This document shows, in pieces, positions 1 through 11,040 of a stretch of DNA of 64,000 nt (the first letter of the stretch is position 1; each line of letters opens with the position of its first letter). Origin of the DNA: Lepeophtheirus salmonis (Eukaryota; Arthropoda; Copepoda; Siphonostomatoida; Caligidae). The notes under the pieces were generated by a model. That model saw only the letters and a program-made list of their open reading frames with translations. It made no database searches and had not been told where the DNA came from. The stretch is taken from positions 5,518,001 through 5,582,000 of the forward strand of contig NC_052141.2 of NCBI RefSeq assembly GCF_016086655.4, in the 5' to 3' direction. Both the position numbers and the translations under genes were made by a program.

Positions 1-257
1 TATAAATAATAATCATTAAGATTTACAGGGTGCGCTCCTCATTTCCCCCTCTTTTCTATTAATGTTATGCTATATATATATAATGAAATAGAGAATAGAG
101 GAAGGGAAGAAATTGTATTAAAAATGTACAAAAAACGACTTTGTGGAATGCTGAGGGATGGTTATCAGGGAGAACAGAATGGTTTTCTTGTGTTGTTGGT
201 TCTAAAGAAAAATTACTCAATAGCAGAGAGAGAAGAATATACTACAAACATACTTAT
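1..257. other. AT-rich sequence, nothing recognised
   Basis: A short ATG-initiated reading frame crosses this stretch, but it runs on into the F1 repeat that begins at 258 and shows no protein-family motif. I see no gene, RNA or repeat here. Confidence 0.4.
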
Positions 258-1401
258 TAGTGTTGAGACTCGGTACGAAACCGAACTTGTTTGTTTTTTC
301 TTTTCTTCTTTTTGTGCTTAAGTCATTCTTAAGTCTAGAACAGTGGTTCCCAACCAGTGAAACGCCACCCCTGGAGTTATAGAGTGAAAATATATCAATT
401 AAACCAAATATTACAAATCCCTAAGTCAGTCAAAACAACGTCGGAGCCAGTGTTGAACATGTTTGGTTTGTGCGCGACACCTCTAGTATCCTTGCATCAT
501 TGCTGCCAAACTAGCCAATTTTGTACTAAATTAGCCACAGCACCTAGCTGTTTTCTCAATTAATAATACCGTGTCAATGGTAGGCAAGACTCCCGATTTA
601 ATTTTTTCAATTAGGTCTTAAGGGATTTTATTTGAAACGATATTTTAGACCTTAGACTAGAATGTAATCGTTTTCAAATATGGACCGATTTTTTTGGTAC
701 GAATCAAATGATTTATGCAACACATTCACCCCCAAGTGACGTTATTGTGCTGAAGTTCACAATTCTCAGAAGGGATTAGGTTTTCCAGACTGAAACCCAA
801 TGCCGATATTATTTGATTTCAACCTATGAACACATTTTATCCACTATTCGCCTGATTTTTGAGTTGTACAAATATGATTCATGGATTACATTAAACTTGA
901 TATGACATATTTGTAGATCGCCGCTCAGAATTTTAAAACACAACTGACGTCACAACAATTCATCTACAAAATCGATCAAGACGGAATTTTAACTGTGACA
1001 CATCCACATTGAATTCTTCCATATGACAGATCTAGAATGATTTTTTCTTTGAGAACAGCCAACGACGTGACCGCTAATGTATCTTTGAACCTTTCATACA
1101 AAAATAAACATTAAAAAAGGCCAAAATCAGTTGTAGAAGTTAGCAAGTTCTTCCTTACTATAAAAATTATTATTCTTTAACTGTGGAGAATTGTTTATCA
1201 TTTAAAAATATATACAATTATATGTCAAACTAACAGTGTTAAGAATACAGATTAGGAAAAAAGAAGCATCAACAGCTGACAATGACATGGTACAGGTAGG
1301 ACTTCTTTAAAGCGCGTAAATAGTTTGGTTCACTAAAAAAAACCAAAAAAAACATATGGGTCTCAGATCGGGTTAGGATTTTCAGACCGACGCCATTACT
1401 A
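258..1401 (+). mobile_element. F1 hAT-type non-autonomous element
   Basis: The left end TAGTGTTGAGACTCGGT (258) and the right end, which reads TAGTAATGGCGTCGGTCTG on the reverse strand, form inverted termini. They are flanked by 8-bp sequences ATACTTAT (250-257) and ATTCTTAT (1402-1409) that match at 7 of 8 bases. An 8-bp target duplication with a TAGTG start is typical of the hAT superfamily. The interior shows F1 modules (tatagatcgg-type GGTC/GACC blocks, and a 'gacgtcacaacaattcatc' module near 945) and has no transposase. It is an old, diverged copy. Confidence 0.65.
341..355 (+). repeat. Isolated hAT-like terminus CAGTGGTTCCCAACC
   Basis: CAGTGGTTCCCAACC is a common hAT terminal motif. 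It lies inside the F1 copy and is preceded by gtctagaa. No matching inverted right end with the same 8-bp flank was found, so this is an orphan or truncated nested insertion. A related start, CAGTGGTTCCCTACC, lies at 41,355. Confidence 0.35.
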
Positions 1402-2051
1402 ATTCTTATACAATATACATATATATATTAAAGATAAGGTAAAAAAAAATAGTGGAATAAAGAAGAAAAAAGAATTAATTTTTTTTTTTTTTTTTTGAAA
1501 TCTAACATTATATTTTGAACCTTCAAAACCATTTATCAAAAGAGATTTTTTTTTTTTTTTTTGTTATTCTTTTCCTAATTAGGAGCAAAAGAATTGGATT
1601 TCCATTCTTCCTCTCTCTCCGAGAAAAAAAAAAAAGAAGTTATTCTGTATGTAGATTCATAAATAATATTTTAAACAAGATCCATATTACCATAAAAAAA
1701 TAATTAAAGTAGGTCTCTGGACCTCTTCAATTTAAACATTCTTCATCAAACATATGTAAACTGATATTAGTCCCATTTCCCACTATTCTAAATTAACTTG
1801 ATATATCAGTATCTTTGATTGTGGACTTCGACGACCCCTGGCATTGCCCCCCTCCCCACCTCCCTACTTTTGAGAATTTCTTAAAATATATAAGAATATT
1901 TTGTCTCAAATTTGGCATTTAAAAGAAAAACACAGGCATTCTCTTAAAAAAATGTCACAAAAATACGCAAAAGAAGAATCCTTTCGTAATTAATGACGTA
2001 AGAAACGTGTTTTCTTTCTTAAACCTAGGACTTTTCAGCACAACTGCTATA
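1402..2051. other. Unassigned AT-rich spacer with poly-T tracts
   Basis: This stretch holds long T runs (about 1479-1496 and 1548-1562) and a C-rich patch near 1845-1865. The patch resembles the pyrimidine-rich ends of F4 repeats but is too short to assign. I see no coding signal. Confidence 0.4.
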
Positions 2052-2241
2052 CAAGGTCGTTTTAAAATGTATGTGCAAAGTCCTAGAGATGGGACTATTG
2101 TCACGTATCGAAGTTATGTTTAGTTAGTTACATTTATTGGAAGAATACACATCAACTTTCAAACATATCGTTCTAGTTTTTGTCTGTTTGGCGTTCGTTT
2201 GAATCGAGGAAGTGAAGGGATTTTAATCAAATGAGACGAAA

Positions 2242-2490
2242 ATGAACTTCACGTTTTGATGAAGCATTACTTTATAAAAGGCAAAACGCTTCAGGAGATG
2301 GTTGATAAACATTATGAGTACAGGTTATCAGTGGTTTCAAAATTATCAGAGTGGTCATATGGGCACAAGTGAGGCTGAACATTCTGAAGGCCCTGTTGAG
2401 GTTAAAACTCCAGAAATCATTCATAAAATCCATGATATGGTGATGGGTGACAAAAAAGTGAAGATGCGTGAGATTATAGTGATGTTGTCG
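2242..2490 (+). pseudogene. Mariner transposase N-terminal half, broken
   Basis: The plus strand reads NELHVLMKHYFIKGKTLQEM, then after one frameshift EAEHSEGPVEVKTPEIIHKI and KKVKMREIIVML. This is the mariner N-terminal helix-turn-helix and the 'GRPvE..tpe.i.kvh..v..drrvkvreia' linker. The arginine-rich GRP hinge is eroded to EGPVE. No catalytic domain follows on this strand, because the sequence switches to an opposite-strand transposase segment at about 2490. Confidence 0.7.
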
Positions 2491-2768
2491 TCTCCAATTG
2501 GAACCCAATTTAAATTCATTTGTGACGGTCATTTCTGAGATGTGAGCTGGTGTACTGCTGTGATGGAAAATGACTTATTTGTGGGCAAATCATGGGGTTT
2601 TTCTTGCAGCTCGGTTTTCAAACGCTCCAATAACGATGTATAAAATGCACTTGCGATAGTTTTACCCTTTTCCAGAATAAATAGACCAATCCGGCTGAAA
2701 GGTTGGTGTGTGTTCTTCCAAGAGATTCTATTAATTAAACTTAACCTTGAGATGCGCCTGTATTGCAA
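2490..2768 (-). pseudogene. Mariner transposase middle segment, inverted
   Basis: On the minus strand, KTIASAFYTSLLERLKTELQ and then, after a frameshift, VIFHHSSTPAHISEM match the mariner stretch 'Y..LL.rLk.el.ek' and 'v.fHhDNAPaHtS.m'. The second catalytic aspartate (HHDN) has become HHSS, so the copy is dead. The third aspartate region is missing because the segment ends at the inversion junction near 2490. Confidence 0.65.
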
Positions 2769-2808
2769 TCTCCCGGACTTTGCACGGACCTTTCAAACAT
2801 TCTTACTA

Positions 2809-3315
2809 TGAGCAAGAAGAAAAAAAAGTCATTTTTTATCGTTATTATAGACGAAGGGAGAATTAAGGGAGAAATTAATGAATTGATGAGCAAAACATTA
2901 TACACCGTATATGTAGTTAAAAAAAAACTATCGAATCAATTTATGTATGCTTGGATTAACATCTTGAGTAATTAAAGAAGGGAGACAGGTGGCCTTTTCC
3001 TATCTTCCAACTATATATATTTTTTTTTAGTATTGTACCATCGTTTTTCGTTCCATATTTTATCATACATGGACAGACGTACATATATTTTATAAGAATA
3101 TCCATTAAGTCTACCAGATCTCTATCAGTTTCTGCGTAACATTTAATGTTCTGTAGTTTTTGTTATTGGTGCTCCTCTGGTCAGATAATCATATCTTGTG
3201 TGTTTTTCTTAATTGACACTCAAGGATATTGTTAAATATTTTTAAAGCTTAAAAATAACTGTCATACATACAATGTAGATCATTGTGAGAGATGTTAATT
3301 AGGTGATGAGTTATG
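2809..3315. other. Unassigned spacer
   Basis: AT-rich sequence with short frames that match nothing I know. I see no repeat terminus or RNA structure. Confidence 0.4.
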
Positions 3316-4012
3316 CAGGGACGTCTGAAGGATTATATTTTTTTAGTGGTTTTATGTTTTTGGATTTTGTTCAGAAAAAATATTACAAAAATTATAATTT
3401 TTGGAAAAAATTTCAAAAATCCATAGTGCTTACAAAAAATTTCAAATATAAAATTTTTGAAAAAAAAATTTTAAGCGTTAGACAAAAAAATTCAAAAATT
3501 CAATTTATATTTACAAATATAAAATTTTTAACTTTTTTTTCAAAAATCCATAGCTATCCATCAAAAACAACCTTTTTTTTGCAAAAAAAGGTTCAAAATT
3601 CAATTTCTATTTACAAATATAAAAATTTGCAAATTTTTTTTTTTTTCAAAAATCCATAGCTATCCATCAAAAACAACTTTTTTTTGCAAAGAAAAGGTTC
3701 AAAAATTCAATTTCTATTTACAAATATAAAAATTTGCAATTTTTTTTTCCAAAAATCTATAGCTATCCATCAAAAACAACCTTGTTTGCAAAAAAACTCA
3801 AATATTAAATTTTTTGTAAAAGTTTCAAAATCCAAAGCTATTGAAAGAAAATAAAATTGTTTTAAAAAAAAAATTTAGGATTAAATTTCAAGTATTAAAT
3901 TTTTAGGAAAAAAAATTCAAAAATTAAATGTTTTACTCTGCTTCATAATTTTCTAGAATGACCAGAAAAATTACTAGAAAAAGCAAAAGCTCCTTAATTT
4001 GGGGGGGGTACA
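3316..4012 (+). mobile_element. F4 A/T-rich hAT-derived element
   Basis: It starts CAGGGACGTCTGAAGGATTA and continues as several hundred bases of 'ttcaaaaatccatagctat'-type A/T-rich sequence. It ends at a 'cttaatttggggggggtaca' block, with the terminal CCCCTG lost. This start and G-rich end recur in the F4 copies at 9.4, 14.5 and 62.3 kb. It has no coding capacity. The link to hAT rests on the CAGGG-type terminus and on the transposase remnant beside an F4 end at 17.3 kb. Confidence 0.55.
3541..3790 (+). repeat. Tandem repeat of about 105 bp inside F4
   Basis: Starts of 'caaaaatccatagctatcc' recur at 3541, about 3647 and about 3750, so the period is 103-106 bp. Each unit carries 'tatccatcaaaaacaac' and 'caatttctatttacaaatat'. 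Units differ mainly in homopolymer length. Confidence 0.75.
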
Positions 4013-4049
4013 GCCACTGTTTGTCATTGATTGAACTATTTTATTCGGT

Positions 4050-4760
4050 ATTTTAAAAAAACCCGTCTTGATTGTTTTTCCAAAAAAAAAATCGATCTAA
4101 TTTAATATTTGGTATAGACGGATTCTATGCACAACTGGTTGAGGACGTTAGTTGTGTTTTAAAATTGATAATGTTGACCTACAATAATATTGGATGAACG
4201 AACTAATTCGGTCCTTAAAGAAATTATGTTCATATTTATAAAGATAGTGAAGAAAATCGGTCAATAGATTGTGACCAAAAAATATCTGTCAATCGTATTG
4301 GTTTTTAATCTGAAAACCCTCCAATACTCCGCAACTGTCATGATATTTAGTGGATCGAACTAGTTCGATATTTTTAAGAAATTCGGTCTGAATTGGTTTC
4401 GAAGATAAAAATTGGTCTGGATTGCTTTTACAAAAAAAAAAATCGCGTTCATTCAAAATTAAGTCTAGAGTAATTCTATACGATAATTATTGATGACGTC
4501 AGTAGTGTTTTTAAATTGATAACATGGACCTCCAATAAACTCATATAAAGTGAAATGATTTTCACTAAACATATTTGTATAACTCATAAATCCGGCAGAT
4601 AGGGTAGAAAGTGTCTAGAATGTTGGTTTTTGGTCTGAAAATCCTACAACAGTCTACGACCGTTATGTTTTTTAGTGCACTGTTTAATATTATTCAATCT
4701 GTAAGTAGAATTTGCAACACACCCAAATGGTGAATAAAAATATTTGTTATTAGAAATTGA
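4050..4760 (-). repeat. Truncated F1 copies
   Basis: Three blocks carry the F1 motif order 'tctgaaaatcct...gaccgttatg..ttttagtgga.cgaactagttcg' (near 4060, 4298 and 4630), all in the same orientation. None has paired termini. They look like nested or truncated F1 copies. A 'gacgtcagtagtgttttta' module near 4495 also belongs to F1. Confidence 0.5.
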
Positions 4761-5099
4761 CGAATATTCGTATCAGAATACAAATTTAATGCATACACAA
4801 TTTGAGATAAACCATTTTAGTCCGTTTTTTTGTTGACGGGCCACATATGGCATATGTGTCTGCTTAAGAGTCAATTATATACAAAAATTATGATCCAGCA
4901 AGGGAGCTAGTTCATAAATTGGAGCAATGAGTGGGGATCCAAAACATGAAGAAACAAAAACACTAAACAAATTTGTCAAATGTCTAAATACCTTATATTT
5001 TGTACTTAATATGTCCTCCTTCACAAACAAAAACAAAGTACCCACGCTAACAAACAGAGCTCTTGGAGATAAAGACTCTGTTTATGAGATACCACGCTG

Positions 5100-5440
5100 G
5101 TGGGATGGCATTTTGGAGCGAAACCGAAATTGGAGAAAGGCGCGGCCGACATTCTTCTCCAACATGTCCTAAACTGCAAAGTCCTAGAGGTTTATACCCG
5201 GACTGGAGAAGGGCTACATTTTTCTTTGTTGTAGGGGCCTGTAACGGACTGATTGATGTCGTAGGCAGCCCGGATAGAGATGCCAACTGACTCTAGAGCC
5301 TTCTCAGAGACGAGTTGCCTTTTTTGGTTCTTCCTTTGAGATTTTTACACTTTGATACCTCGAATGAAAACTAAATTCCTTTATTTTCGTTTGAGCTGTC
5401 ATTTAGTACGACGTAACGGAACCTTGTAATAAAAAACAAG
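5100..5440 (+). repeat. F7 dispersed repeat copy A
   Basis: The stretch shares 'gacattcttctcca', 'ctgcaaagtcctag' and 'gagctgtcattt' in the same order as 56,040-56,330. It is an old copy of a repeat at least 330 bp long. Open frames occur on both strands, but neither matches a protein family I know. See the copy at 55,915-56,350. Confidence 0.55.
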
Positions 5441-6017
5441 GGGGAAAAACTTAATAAAACTAATAACGTCTGCCAATTTGGTGTCCCAAGTTTGTACACC
5501 AGAAAAACATTTCTTTTTTTGGATATATTAATGATAACTTTGTTTGAGAGAGGTGATTAATTTTGTGTATGACGTAGTAGCACTTAAAGTATCGACTCTA
5601 ATTGTACATTCAGTATAATACCGTTTAAATGCAAAAAGTACAGTGGTGTACCTACTGTACGAATAAACCAAACAACATTCCTCAATATATATTACCTATA
5701 TATAAATTATTGATTTAGATAATATATTGAAAATCGTCGTATGTTAAACATGTTTAAAAGTTGTCAATCATTTATTACTTGAAAGCAAAGATAGAAACAG
5801 AAAATAATAATAATAATAATAATTTATATAATTGAGTTTTCATCTCTTAATTGGACTCCTGTCGAACTAAATTCGTCAATTTCCTCTTTAATGATGACAT
5901 CAAAGCGCTATGCCTGTCATTATTGCTAGATCTTACTTTTTATAAAGACAGAACCAAAAAAAAAAAAAAAATCCAAAAAACACCCTGTTTTTATTGTCAG
6001 TAATGGAGTGGATATAT
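5441..6017. other. Unassigned spacer with (AAT)n microsatellite
   Basis: An (aat)n run sits at about 5802-5822 and a poly-A run near 5957. I see nothing else. Confidence 0.5.
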
Positions 6018-6100
6018 TAGTGTTGGGGTTCGGTCTGGACATTCTAGACTAGTCTGAGAACGTTATGTTATAACCTTGTTTTTCTATTAACCCTAGGGAG
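6018..6100 (-). repeat. F1 terminus joined to F8 fragment
   Basis: TAGTGTTGGGGTTCGGTCTG and 'agactagtctgagaacgtta' are an F1 end in reverse orientation. The following 'ataaccttgtttttctatta' matches the F8 repeats at 27.26 and 44.0 kb. No opposite F1 end is seen. Confidence 0.5.
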
Positions 6101-6111
6101 AAGGAACATGT

Positions 6112-6470
6112 GTATGGGCAAGAATTACTTGATTGTCGACCCTTAATTCTTCTCTGCGTCCATCTTTTATGCGTACAAACGTATGCTCCATCCGGTTTGT
6201 AGATATCAATGATATTAAATATGCAAGTCCCCCTTTAAATACTCCTAGTACGACCATTAAGACACTAAGCAGTTAAGGATTCAAGATCAGATACAACAGC
6301 CCCTTTAGATAGGAATTACTTGGATGTTGAGCCTCTATTCTACTCTGAGTTCAACAGCATATTAGTTGTATAACTTCCTAAACAAATCATCACTATTACG
6401 CTACGTTATTCGCGAGTACACACTTTAGTGATTATTTGATGTTGAGATGAACTTCCACCAAGAATAATGA
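6112..6470 (+). repeat. Degenerate direct repeat, period about 190 bp
   Basis: The block 'agaattacttgattgtcgac' at about 6120 recurs as 'ggaattacttggatgttgag' at about 6310, each followed by a related pyrimidine-rich stretch. A weaker third start lies near 6430. The class is unknown. Confidence 0.45.
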
Positions 6471-7200
6471 TATCAACTTAAGAGGATAAAAAACATCTAT
6501 TCACGTAGGAACTAAGAAAAGCCATATTATCATATTTTTTTCATCCATGGTTTAGGTGCACTATAATTATTTTTTTAATTATTATAAATTTATGGGGATA
6601 GGAGAACATGCTGTCCCGTTGAAAGATGATTCTCAAGCTGTGCCAATCGGAGGCTTGAGATGAAAAAATCTTCATCCATTTTTTTTTTTGATTTTTAGGG
6701 CGTATAAATTAATGCCTTGGGTTTGGTAATGCACGGCGGTTATGACATTATATATGACCTCGGAATGTCATTTTTGTAAAGAAAAAACTAACTTCAAGAA
6801 TTTGAAAAGAAAAAACCGGTTGTTCCGTGTGCTTTTTCTTCTTTTTGGTTCATTATTAAATAAGTCGTAGTGGTGTTAACTTCTTCCTCTAAAGTAAGCA
6901 TTCTACTCTATTTTTGGTGTAAATTGTTATAAAATGAATTTTAAAAAAAGATAAATTAATTTTAATATAATGAAGATAGTTTTTCTTAACTAATACTATT
7001 TTAAACGTAAAAGTCTCTCCTCTTTATCTCAGTTATTCATTTCACCAGCACCCCCCCATCATAGAACAGGCAGCTAAAATGACAATTGTCTTAACGCAGT
7101 GTTACCAAATGTCTTTCTCCCGCCTTCTCCTTGCAGTCTTTTTTTTTTTTTTCTTCACAAAATGTCAACATATGCCCACTATAATTAATTATTTAAGTAC
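6471..7200. other. Unassigned spacer
   Basis: AT-rich sequence with poly-T runs. I see no transposase motif, terminus or RNA. Confidence 0.4.
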
Positions 7201-7500
7201 GCTTAGGTAAGGAATCACACAGAGGAAACTCAAAATCAAGGGCTGAAAAGTATTCCCCTCATTTTCAGTTAGTACTCACCTTTAAAATCCAGCTGTCAAA
7301 GTTTGATGACAATCTGTTCTTTAGTTTTTTGAGTTATTGTGCAAAGTGAGAAGCTAATTTTTTTATTTCCAAATCAATATATCAAAAACAATTTCGAGTT
7401 GTAACCTTAGAGGGCTCCTTGATGGGGGAAAAAATTGGTTCAAGCTAAGCCATGGCTTGAAAAGTGTTATAGGGACTTTGCTCCAAAATACGAAAAAAAA
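7201..7500 (+). pseudogene. Mariner 5' region and N-terminal remnant
   Basis: At 7411-7500 the plus strand reads GSLMGEKI and, in an adjacent frame, VQAKPWLEKCYRDFAP. This is the start of the mariner DNA-binding domain ('fLMGKn..qAk.WLdkcY.dsAPs'). The upstream 7290-7360 stretch resembles mariner leader sequence. Everything after APS is lost to A-rich sequence. Fragment only; family assignment fairly safe, boundaries not. Confidence 0.5.
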
Positions 7501-8640
7501 TTAAAAAAGTATATTTTGAACAAAAGAAAAAAACCCGCGTTTTCTTTGTTAAGCCAGGTTTTTTAATCCCAAATGTTATTTATAATATATATATATATAT
7601 ATATTATAAACCAGCGGATCTTTTACTTGGATTTAATCAAACCCTTGGGATTCGGTAGACATTAAAGACAGCAAACTCTACACATATGTTTAAAGAGAGA
7701 GATCCTATTATATTAGGATGAGGTTCACTCCCACAGTTTTACATGTATACTACCAAGATCAATACTTTCTGATGAGATCGATAAGTAAGAGATTAGTAGG
7801 TTCATCCATAACGAAAAATTATACTACATACGAGTATATAGTAGTATAATTCACTTGAAAAATACGATACAGGGCGTCTAAACCTGTATGTAACATCCCT
7901 GAGCAACGTACACGGTTGGGCAGCAAAATGTTGACTCGAAAAGTTGATTTAGAAATACTCCAATAACTCTTTATTTTCAATCATAAAAACAGAATATTTT
8001 ACAGAAAAAAACAAAAACTTGTAGTAAACAAGACCTTCCCAAACTTGGTCACCCAATATGGCAGCGAAATGTTGCTGCAGGAGGATTTGTTCGTGTGTCA
8101 TAACTGCACCCCAGACAAAGAAGCCCATGGGATTAATCTATTAAGCTTGGATGCCAAATACTGGGTCCGTCAAAGTAAAAAAAAAAAAGTAAATTATTAC
8201 CCCATCTTCTAATCAGTTTTTGATTCATAATCACTCCAAGAAGCTACCGGGTTCTTCTTGATCCTCTAAACGTAAACTTGCACAGGTCTAAGAAGTTTGT
8301 AATCCAAACAATAGAATCGCCATAGCTCATGGACAGCACGCTCGACAGTTATTCTCTTGAACTTGATATGTGTACGTTCGCGCCCCTGTGATTCCTAGAG
8401 AAAGAAATATACTTTATGTACATGGATTTCACAAAAGGTTCCTAGATTAGATGAAGTAATTGAAGTATCATAATGTTTACTTATACTTAATCAGAGCGGA
8501 GTGTCTAACCAATTAAAGGAACATTAAAAAAATAGAAAAATTCAAACAGTGTGTTGTCCGGGCGGATTGGCAACAAGGACTCTCTGCCGTTTCCATATTT
8601 GTAGAATAAATACTTTGTTGATTGATTCTTTTATCGCGCC
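7501..8640. other. Unassigned spacer
   Basis: An (AT)n run with a palindromic flank lies at about 7578-7608. A frame at 8020-8170 (LVTQYGSEMLLQEDLF) has protein-like composition but matches nothing I know. I see no paired repeat ends. Confidence 0.35.
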
Positions 8641-8644
8641 AAAC

Positions 8645-9131
8645 AGTTATGTCTAGCCGCCAAAACAACACAGAACGTCTTACCTACGCATGCATAGCTG
8701 TCACGGCGTTCAAAGTTCGTTGTTTGACAACAGCCTTACGCTGTTTATATACCGTGTACGCTAGCTATTTATGTCACCACTTTGGTTCACTCTCTTGTGA
8801 AAACAAAGGCACTTAAACAACTGATATTTTTTTATTAGATAGGTTGTTCAAACTTCCACACGTTGTAAAAAAATGGTAGGAATGGAAGAATTCGTTGTCT
8901 CAAATAAATGAGGCCTTTGGACTATAAACTCGCGTTATCTGAATCTGATATATTTTTTGCGTGGGGTCCGATCAAACGACGAGCCAATCGAACATCGAAG
9001 ATGAACTTATAAGTCAGATCAAGAAAAAATTCCAGGATTCGTCAAGGGACTAAGTGGCAAAGAACTGCTTACACATTCGGCCTCGTATATAGATTATAAT
9101 TGAGGCTGTAGGTGATTTTATTAATTTAATT
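8645..9131 (+). pseudogene. Tc1/mariner transposase, N- and C-termini joined
   Basis: The 5' part begins MSSRQNNTERL at 8649, followed in a shifted frame by FDNSLTLFIYRVR, which resembles a helix-turn-helix recognition segment. From about 8955 the frame NIEDELISQIKKKFQDSSRD, then VAKNCLHIRPRI and IIIEAVGDFIN, is the C-terminal tail of an IS630-type transposase ('l...i..efq.lp.d.v.k.c..fr.Rieavie..GdfI'). The catalytic core between them is deleted and several stops are present. The tail matches the same subfamily as 35.8-36.3 kb. Confidence 0.55.
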
Positions 9132-9399
9132 AAATTAGATTTGATCAAGCTTTCAGAATTTTGCTTTTTTTTTTTTAAATCTGATAACTTTTTGAGAGAA
9201 AATTGTGTTAGAAAAAAAAAAATCATAGATACAAATGGCCTGCTCACTATCAAGTATTTATATAAAAAAACCTATTTATATTACAGTATTGATCATTTTT
9301 GGGGCTATGACCCCCAAATGACGAAAGCTAGCAAGCCCCTACCTAGTAATTGAAATTGTGCATGGGTTGACATCCTTGGTCCCACTATTTCTACATGAA

Positions 9400-10193
9400 C
9401 AGGGGCGTCAGCAGGGGTATATTTTGGTGGGGGTTTCATTACTATTTATTGAAGAAAAAAATTGAAAAATTAACTTTTTCGAAAAAGATTACAAATCCAA
9501 AGATATTCACAAAAACATATACATTTTTGGAAATTTTTTTGAAAAACCTTGGCTAATCTCAAAAAATTAAATTTCAAATGGAAAATTTTGGTGAAATATA
9601 TTTCTAAAGTTTTGTAGACAAATTTCCAAATTCCATAGCTATTTACAAAAAATTAAGTTTTTTGGAAAAAATTTCAAAATACTATAATTATGCTGACAAA
9701 ATTAATGTCTTGAAAAAAAACCACTCAAAAACTAAACTCCAGTGTTCTTCACAAAAGATGACATTTTTTGGTTAAAAAATTTCTAAAATTAAATTTTAAA
9801 TATATTATTTTTTGAAAAACTTAATAAGATATACAATAATTTCAAATATTAAATTTTTGGGAGAAAAAATTCATAGCTATTCGCAGACGATTAAATTTCA
9901 AAAATCCAGAGTTATTCGCGAAAAAATTAAAAATTTTGGGAAAAAATTCCCAAAAATCCATAGCAAAATTAAAAATTTCAAATTTTTTGGCGACAAAAAT
10001 TTCAAAAGTTCATAAGTATTCTCAAAAAATGAAATTTTTTGGGAAAAAATTTCAAAAATTCACAGCTGTTCACAATAAATAAATAAATTTTCGGGAAAAA
10101 AAATCAAATATTAAATTGTCTAGTAAGAATAAAAAAATCCTTCTTTGGGGGGGGTCTACGGCCCCTCCAGTCTTTCCCCTCTAGATGCCCCGG
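9400..10193 (+). mobile_element. F4 A/T-rich hAT-derived element
   Basis: The left end is CAGGGGCGTCAGCAGGGG. The right end reads 'ggggtctacggcccctccag' and then 'tctagatgccccgg', an eroded inverse of the left end. The interior is repeated 'aaatttcaaaaatccatagc' sequence with no coding capacity. The flanking octamers (tacatgaa before, atgccatt after) do not match, so the duplication has decayed or the end is misplaced by a few bases. Confidence 0.6.
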
Positions 10194-10389
10194 ATGCCAT
10201 TCGAAAAAAAGCTTACAAACAAACTATCCTATTATAAATATATACATTTATGCTTTATATATATGTAACTTTAATCCACTCAAACTTTAAATGTCAAATA
10301 TATAAATCAAATATATATACTTATTTATCAATTATATTGGTTTTTGTATTTGGTTTTTTGGTTGCTTCGTTAGTAGCTGTATGTATAAT

Positions 10390-10412
10390 CATATCAATAA
10401 TAATAATAATAA
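10390..10412 (+). repeat. (AAT)n microsatellite
   Basis: A short caataataataataataa run. Low-complexity sequence only. Confidence 0.8.
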
Positions 10413-10474
10413 ACTCTCTGTTTATTTAAGGAATGCTTCATCTTCAATCCCTTTTGGAAATGATATGTAGATAT

Positions 10475-10575
10475 TAGTGTTGAGTTCGGTCCGAAAGTCC
10501 TAGATCCGTCTGAGTCCGATTTCTAATATGTCAAACTAATTCGGTCAATTGTTGTTTCTGTTCTTTTAATCCATA
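10475..10575 (-). repeat. F1 terminus, reverse orientation
   Basis: TAGTGTTGAGTTCGGTCCG followed by 'cctagatccgtctgagtccg' and 'aaactaattcggtcaa' is the F1 end module. Its partner may be the F1 end at 12,413, but the flanking octamers (gtagatat and ataagtct) match at only 4 of 8 bases. Confidence 0.55.
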
Positions 10576-10589
10576 TTTTGAACAATGAT

Positions 10590-10820
10590 TCAAAGGATTA
10601 TATTTTGGGAGGGGATAAGATTTTTGGAGTTTTTTTTTTTTTTTTTTGACAAAAAAAAAAAAAAAATTGTGAAAAAAATTTCAAAAATTTAATTTTGGGA
10701 AAATTTTTTTTAAAAGTCTATAACTGTCAAGAAAAATTGAAGTTTTCGTCAAAAAATTCAACAAATTAAATTTCATATATTAAATTTTTTGGACACAATT
10801 TTTTTTATATGAACAATTAA
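10590..10820 (+). repeat. F4 fragment, left part
   Basis: 'ttcaaaggattatattttgg' followed by poly-T/poly-A and 'ttcaaaaatttaattttggg' matches the first part of the F4 copy at 3316. The right end is absent; the stretch gives way to the tandem repeat at 10,841. Confidence 0.5.
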
Positions 10821-10840
10821 AAAAATTAGTCTCATTACGT

Positions 10841-11040
10841 GCAAGAGGTTGTGAGCTCGTCTATTATGAAATATACTAGGGGAGGGTGACTTGGAGTCGA
10901 TCCCTGGACTGAAGGATTATCCCAAAGGAGATCAATTATATGGAAGAGGTTGTTAGTTCATATATTATGAAATATACCAGGGGAGGAAGACTCGGAGTCC
11001 ATCCCGTGGACTGAGGGATGATCCCGAAGGAGATCAAATA
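10841..11040 (+). repeat. Two-copy tandem repeat, period 101 bp
   Basis: Copy 1 runs from 10,841 to 10,941 and copy 2 from 10,942 to about 11,040. Both contain 'attatgaaatatac', 'ggagtc.atccc.tggactg' and 'cccraaggagatcaa'. The unit is G-richer than its surroundings and matches no other repeat in the window. No tRNA or snRNA fold was recognised. Confidence 0.8.

Larger units (their letters stand above)
2052..2806. mobile_element. Rearranged mariner element with opposed halves
   Basis: A mariner-like terminus CAAGGTCGTTTTAAAATG follows a TA at 2050. A diverged inverted counterpart around 2774-2806 shares GGACTTTGCAC and is followed by TA (2807-2808). Between them the left half encodes a transposase N-terminus on the plus strand and the right half encodes a transposase middle region on the minus strand. 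The halves meet near 2490. A normal mariner has one orientation throughout, so this copy was inverted internally or built from two halves. Termini are inferred from short matches. Confidence 0.5.

Noticed and set aside
2763..2975. A 70-codon plus-strand frame beginning just after the mariner remnant.
   Set aside because: Lysine-rich, driven by A-runs, no homology.
3303..3659. A 118-codon open frame of mostly K, N, F and I.
   Set aside because: It reads through F4 A/T-rich tandem repeats; composition alone explains it.
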